Assembly: GCA_038203955.1 (NCBI GenBank)
Contig: JBBRDK010000038.1
Coordinates: 1 to 32,769 of the forward strand
Reading direction: 5' to 3'
DNA: 32,769 bases
From: JALYUA01 sp038203955
GTDB taxonomy: Bacteria > Acidobacteriota > Thermoanaerobaculia > UBA5066 > Gp7-AA6
Positions 31,952 to 32,769 of the stretch are shown piece by piece (positions within the stretch are counted from its first letter, which is position 1; each line of letters begins with the position of its first letter). A program made the position numbers and the translations under genes. The notes below the pieces were generated by a model. The model was not told where the DNA came from. It saw only the letters and a program-made list of their open reading frames with translations, and searched no databases.

Positions 31952-32769
31952 ATGAGTACGAGATTGTCGCGCAAAATGCTTCCGACCTGCATCGCGTTTC
32001 TGGCTTATGCCGTCGCAGGCCTCGCCGTTCCACAGGACAAGGACAAGGATAAGGACCATCAAACCTGCGCCGCCGGCAGGCCCTACTGCTACGAGACGCC
32101 GGTCCATCTCAACGCCCTGATCAACACGGCGGGCTTCGAGGGTGGACCGTCGCTCTCGGCTGACGGACTCGAGCTCTACTTCGTGTCCGATCGACCCGGC
32201 GCTCTCGGTGGGCCGGGAGACCAGGACATCTACGTCTCGCGACGAGCGTCGGTCAAGGACGATTGGGGCGCGCCCGAGCGCGTTCCCCCTCCGATTTCAA
32301 GCCCCTTTTTCGACATCACACCATCGATCTCGCTCGACGGTCTCTCCCTGTATTTCGCCTCGAATCGGCCCGGAGCATTCAGCCCTCCATTGCCGGATCT
32401 CTGGGTTTCGCACCGAGCTTCGGTCGATGGCGCCTGGGGTGAGGCTGAGAATCTCGGCGCGGGCGTCAACACGTTCTTCTTCGAGGCATCGATCAGCGTC
32501 AGCCCCGACGAACGCACCATCTATTTCGCCGGGTTCGCCCCGCCGACCTTCACGTTCGACATCTACATGTCGACGCGGGCTTCTACCGACCAACCGTTCG
32601 GTCTCAGGGTGAAACTCGATCCTCCGATCAACTCCCCGGGTCATGATTACGGACCGGCGCTCACCCCGAGTGGGCACACGATGTTCTTCGCGTCCGGAAC
32701 CGACAATCCATTTGCGCCCGGCGCCGTCAACAATCTTTATGTGTCCGAACGCAAGAATGACGCCGCACC
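31952..32769 (+). CDS. Secreted PD40/TolB-like beta-propeller protein (3' partial)
   Basis: At least 272 residues, running off the window. A signal peptide is seen at the N-terminus (STRLSRKMLPTCIAFLAYAVAGLAVP), followed by the charged stretch QDKDKDKDHQTCAAGRPYCY with two cysteines. Propeller blades follow with the SxDGxxLYFxSxRPG pattern: SLSADGLELYFVSDRPGALG, SISLDGLSLYFASNRPGAF, SVSPDERTIYFAGFAP and ALTPSGHTMFFASGTDNPF, alternating with DIYVSRRAS, DLWVSHRAS and DIYMSTRAS. These are PD40 blades as in TolB-like or OmpA-associated proteins. It probably acts in the periplasm or outside the cell, perhaps in binding. Its divergent partner is the regulator at 29846-31858. Confidence 0.8.
   Translation, partial: MSTRLSRKMLPTCIAFLAYAVAGLAVPQDKDKDKDHQTCAAGRPYCYETPVHLNALINTAGFEGGPSLSADGLELYFVSDRPGALGGPGDQDIYVSRRASVKDDWGAPERVPPPISSPFFDITPSISLDGLSLYFASNRPGAFSPPLPDLWVSHRASVDGAWGEAENLGAGVNTFFFEASISVSPDERTIYFAGFAPPTFTFDIYMSTRASTDQPFGLRVKLDPPINSPGHDYGPALTPSGHTMFFASGTDNPFAPGAVNNLYVSERKNDAA

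Noticed and set aside
1..32769. Phage, plasmid, transposase, toxin-antitoxin, secondary-metabolite or defence genes
   Set aside because: I looked for integrase, transposase, restriction, NRPS/PKS and toxin-antitoxin signatures in all plausible frames and found none. Gene content is housekeeping and uniform in style.

Overview
This is a high-GC bacterial chromosome segment of ordinary gene density. It carries no phage, plasmid, CRISPR, defence-island or rRNA/tRNA signal that I can see. An Acidobacteriota-like host, probably a metagenome-assembled lineage, is the best fit. The support is an HTH-TM-beta-propeller regulator and a secreted PD40 protein at the right end (architectures abundant in that phylum), an aa3-type oxidase biogenesis cluster, the futalosine menaquinone enzyme MqnE and pyruvate phosphate dikinase. 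This placement is inference, not proof.

Layout. (1) 1-3570, plus strand: a cytochrome c oxidase cluster of ctaA (5' truncated), ctaB, a 36-residue membrane peptide, subunit IV, subunit III, a DUF420 membrane protein and a small exported CPLC-motif protein. (2) 3567-5258, plus: a class A beta-lactamase-like serine hydrolase and a DUF374 acyltransferase whose last codons lie in an 84-bp tandem duplication. (3) 5422-9207, minus: a DUF3179 lipoprotein, mqnE with an overlapping four-cysteine small protein, and an MFS transporter. (4) 9262-19561, plus: recO, glyQ-glyS, ppdK, an exported amidohydrolase and mutL. (5) 19738-23457, minus: sigma factor, zinc-finger anti-sigma factor and TM2/DUF5668-like membrane protein in one operon ending at an intrinsic terminator, with pcnB upstream of it. 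(6) 23557-28207, plus: a complete branched-chain amino-acid/amide ABC importer in the order binding protein, LivH, LivM, LivG, LivF. (7) 28225-29767, minus: DUF1697, GNAT and a four-TM protein in an overlapping operon. (8) 29846-32769: a membrane-anchored HTH/propeller regulator divergent from a secreted PD40 propeller protein that runs off the window.

The genes are mostly housekeeping: respiration and haem A synthesis, quinone synthesis, tRNA charging and RNA 3'-end modification, DNA repair, central carbon metabolism and amino-acid uptake. Many are tightly packed with 4-nt start/stop overlaps.

The least ordinary content is between the genes. Three copies of a repeat with an identical 36-bp core built on CCGCGG-AGTA-CCGCGG sit in intergenic gaps. 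Arrays of degenerate heptanucleotide repeats, with different unit sequences but a strict 7-bp period, lie almost flush with the stop codons of at least six genes. Widespread-type CCCTCACCCC...GGGGAGAGG palindromes also occur. No intergenic stretch exceeds about 270 bp. I found no convincing new enzymatic or defence system. The repeat families and the divergent propeller regulator/target pair are the best leads.
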